A DNA stretch of 18,475 bases from positions 39,689 through 58,163 of the forward strand of contig JAMYWO010000033.1 of NCBI GenBank assembly GCA_024220525.1, written 5' to 3'. Position 1 is the stretch's first letter; each line of letters begins with the position of its first letter. Position numbers and translations under genes: made by a program. The DNA comes from Cochliopodium minus (taxonomy: Eukaryota > Discosea > Himatismenida > Cochliopodiidae). The notes below the pieces were generated by a model. It saw nothing but the letters and a program-made list of their open reading frames with translations, searched no databases and had not been told where the DNA came from. Below are positions 18,386 to 18,475 of this stretch, piece after piece.

Positions 18386-18475
18386 AAAATAAAAAATAAA
18401 AAAAATAAAATAAAAAATAAAAAATAAAAAATAAAAAATAAAAAATAAAAAATAAAAAATAAAAAATAAAAAATA
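18386..18475. repeat. (TAAAAAA)n satellite at right edge
   Basis: Perfect 7-bp array for at least eight units to the end of the window. It lies in the intron upstream of the first visible TANGO6-like exon and is the same unit as at the left edge. Confidence 0.9.

Larger units (their letters stand above)
16730..18475 (-). pseudogene. TANGO6/RTP1-like gene, C-terminal part, two frameshifts
   Basis: Exons on the minus strand, in gene order, are 18357-18211, 17990-17838, 17450-17221 and 16944-16730 (stop TAA); the 5' end lies beyond the window. The protein reads as the HEAT-repeat C-terminus of TANGO6 (yeast Rtp1): LEDLSDSLLPVRAHGLIALR, then YIYLGAINGLSALVDIFPEQ, IIRASSLSNLATMCKYLKW, VRRAAVCVVSFLLDGMG and a helical end. 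TANGO6 is linked to secretory transport and Rtp1 to RNA polymerase II assembly and nuclear import. Junction phases agree everywhere. Exon 17450-17221, however, needs two frame changes: near 17297-17308 (WAL to YIVDILYC) and at a run of seven T (A on the sense strand) at 17250-17256 (LKVKK to LNESSLVRR). Each looks like one extra base. Either the gene is decaying, or these are sequencing or assembly slips; otherwise it would be a normal gene. Confidence 0.8.

Overview
The window is eukaryotic nuclear DNA from an AT-rich, intron-rich protist. The evidence is spliced genes with GT-AG introns (52 to about 420 nt), A-rich start contexts, TAA as the only stop codon seen, an alpha-tubulin pair, and families common in large free-living amoeboid or metamonad-like protists (RCC1, Sel1 and ankyrin repeat proteins). 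Anaeramoeba is my best guess for the lineage, but this rests on style and memory and is weakly held. No rRNA, tRNA, CRISPR or bacterial-type operon was seen. Both window ends are a 7-bp (AAAAAAT)n satellite inside introns, which suggests a contig that stops in low-complexity sequence.

Layout: (1) 1-1511 minus, an RCC1-repeat gene in six exons, cut at the left edge. (2) 1821-4553 plus, a Sel1-repeat gene that I reconstruct as eight exons and 465 residues. (3) 5190-7064 plus, an intronless 624-residue ankyrin protein. (4) 7443-8891 and 9771-11219 minus, two tandem alpha-tubulin genes with identical proteins inside a 1.86-kb duplication. (5) 11710-16706, a region with three copies of a short hairpin-bearing MITE-like repeat. 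It holds unrecognised exons joined to the C-terminal part of a lariat-debranching-enzyme (DBR1) gene that lacks its catalytic N-terminus and has a frameshift (12008-14806, plus), and a two-exon Cys-rich protein gene (15097-15809, minus). (6) 16730-18475 minus, the C-terminal end of a TANGO6/RTP1-like HEAT-repeat gene with two apparent frameshifts, cut at the right edge.

Most exon structures were worked out by hand from GT/AG sites, reading-phase agreement and protein-family continuity. In RCC1, Sel1, tubulin, the Cys-rich gene and TANGO6 (outside its two shifts) the phases agree across every junction. The genes do not form an obvious pathway. The notable points are introns recurring at equivalent sites of protein repeats, a C-terminal motif apparently shared by the neighbouring Sel1 and ankyrin proteins, a recently duplicated or gene-converted atypical tubulin pair, and frameshifts found only in the two genes in and next to the MITE-bearing region.
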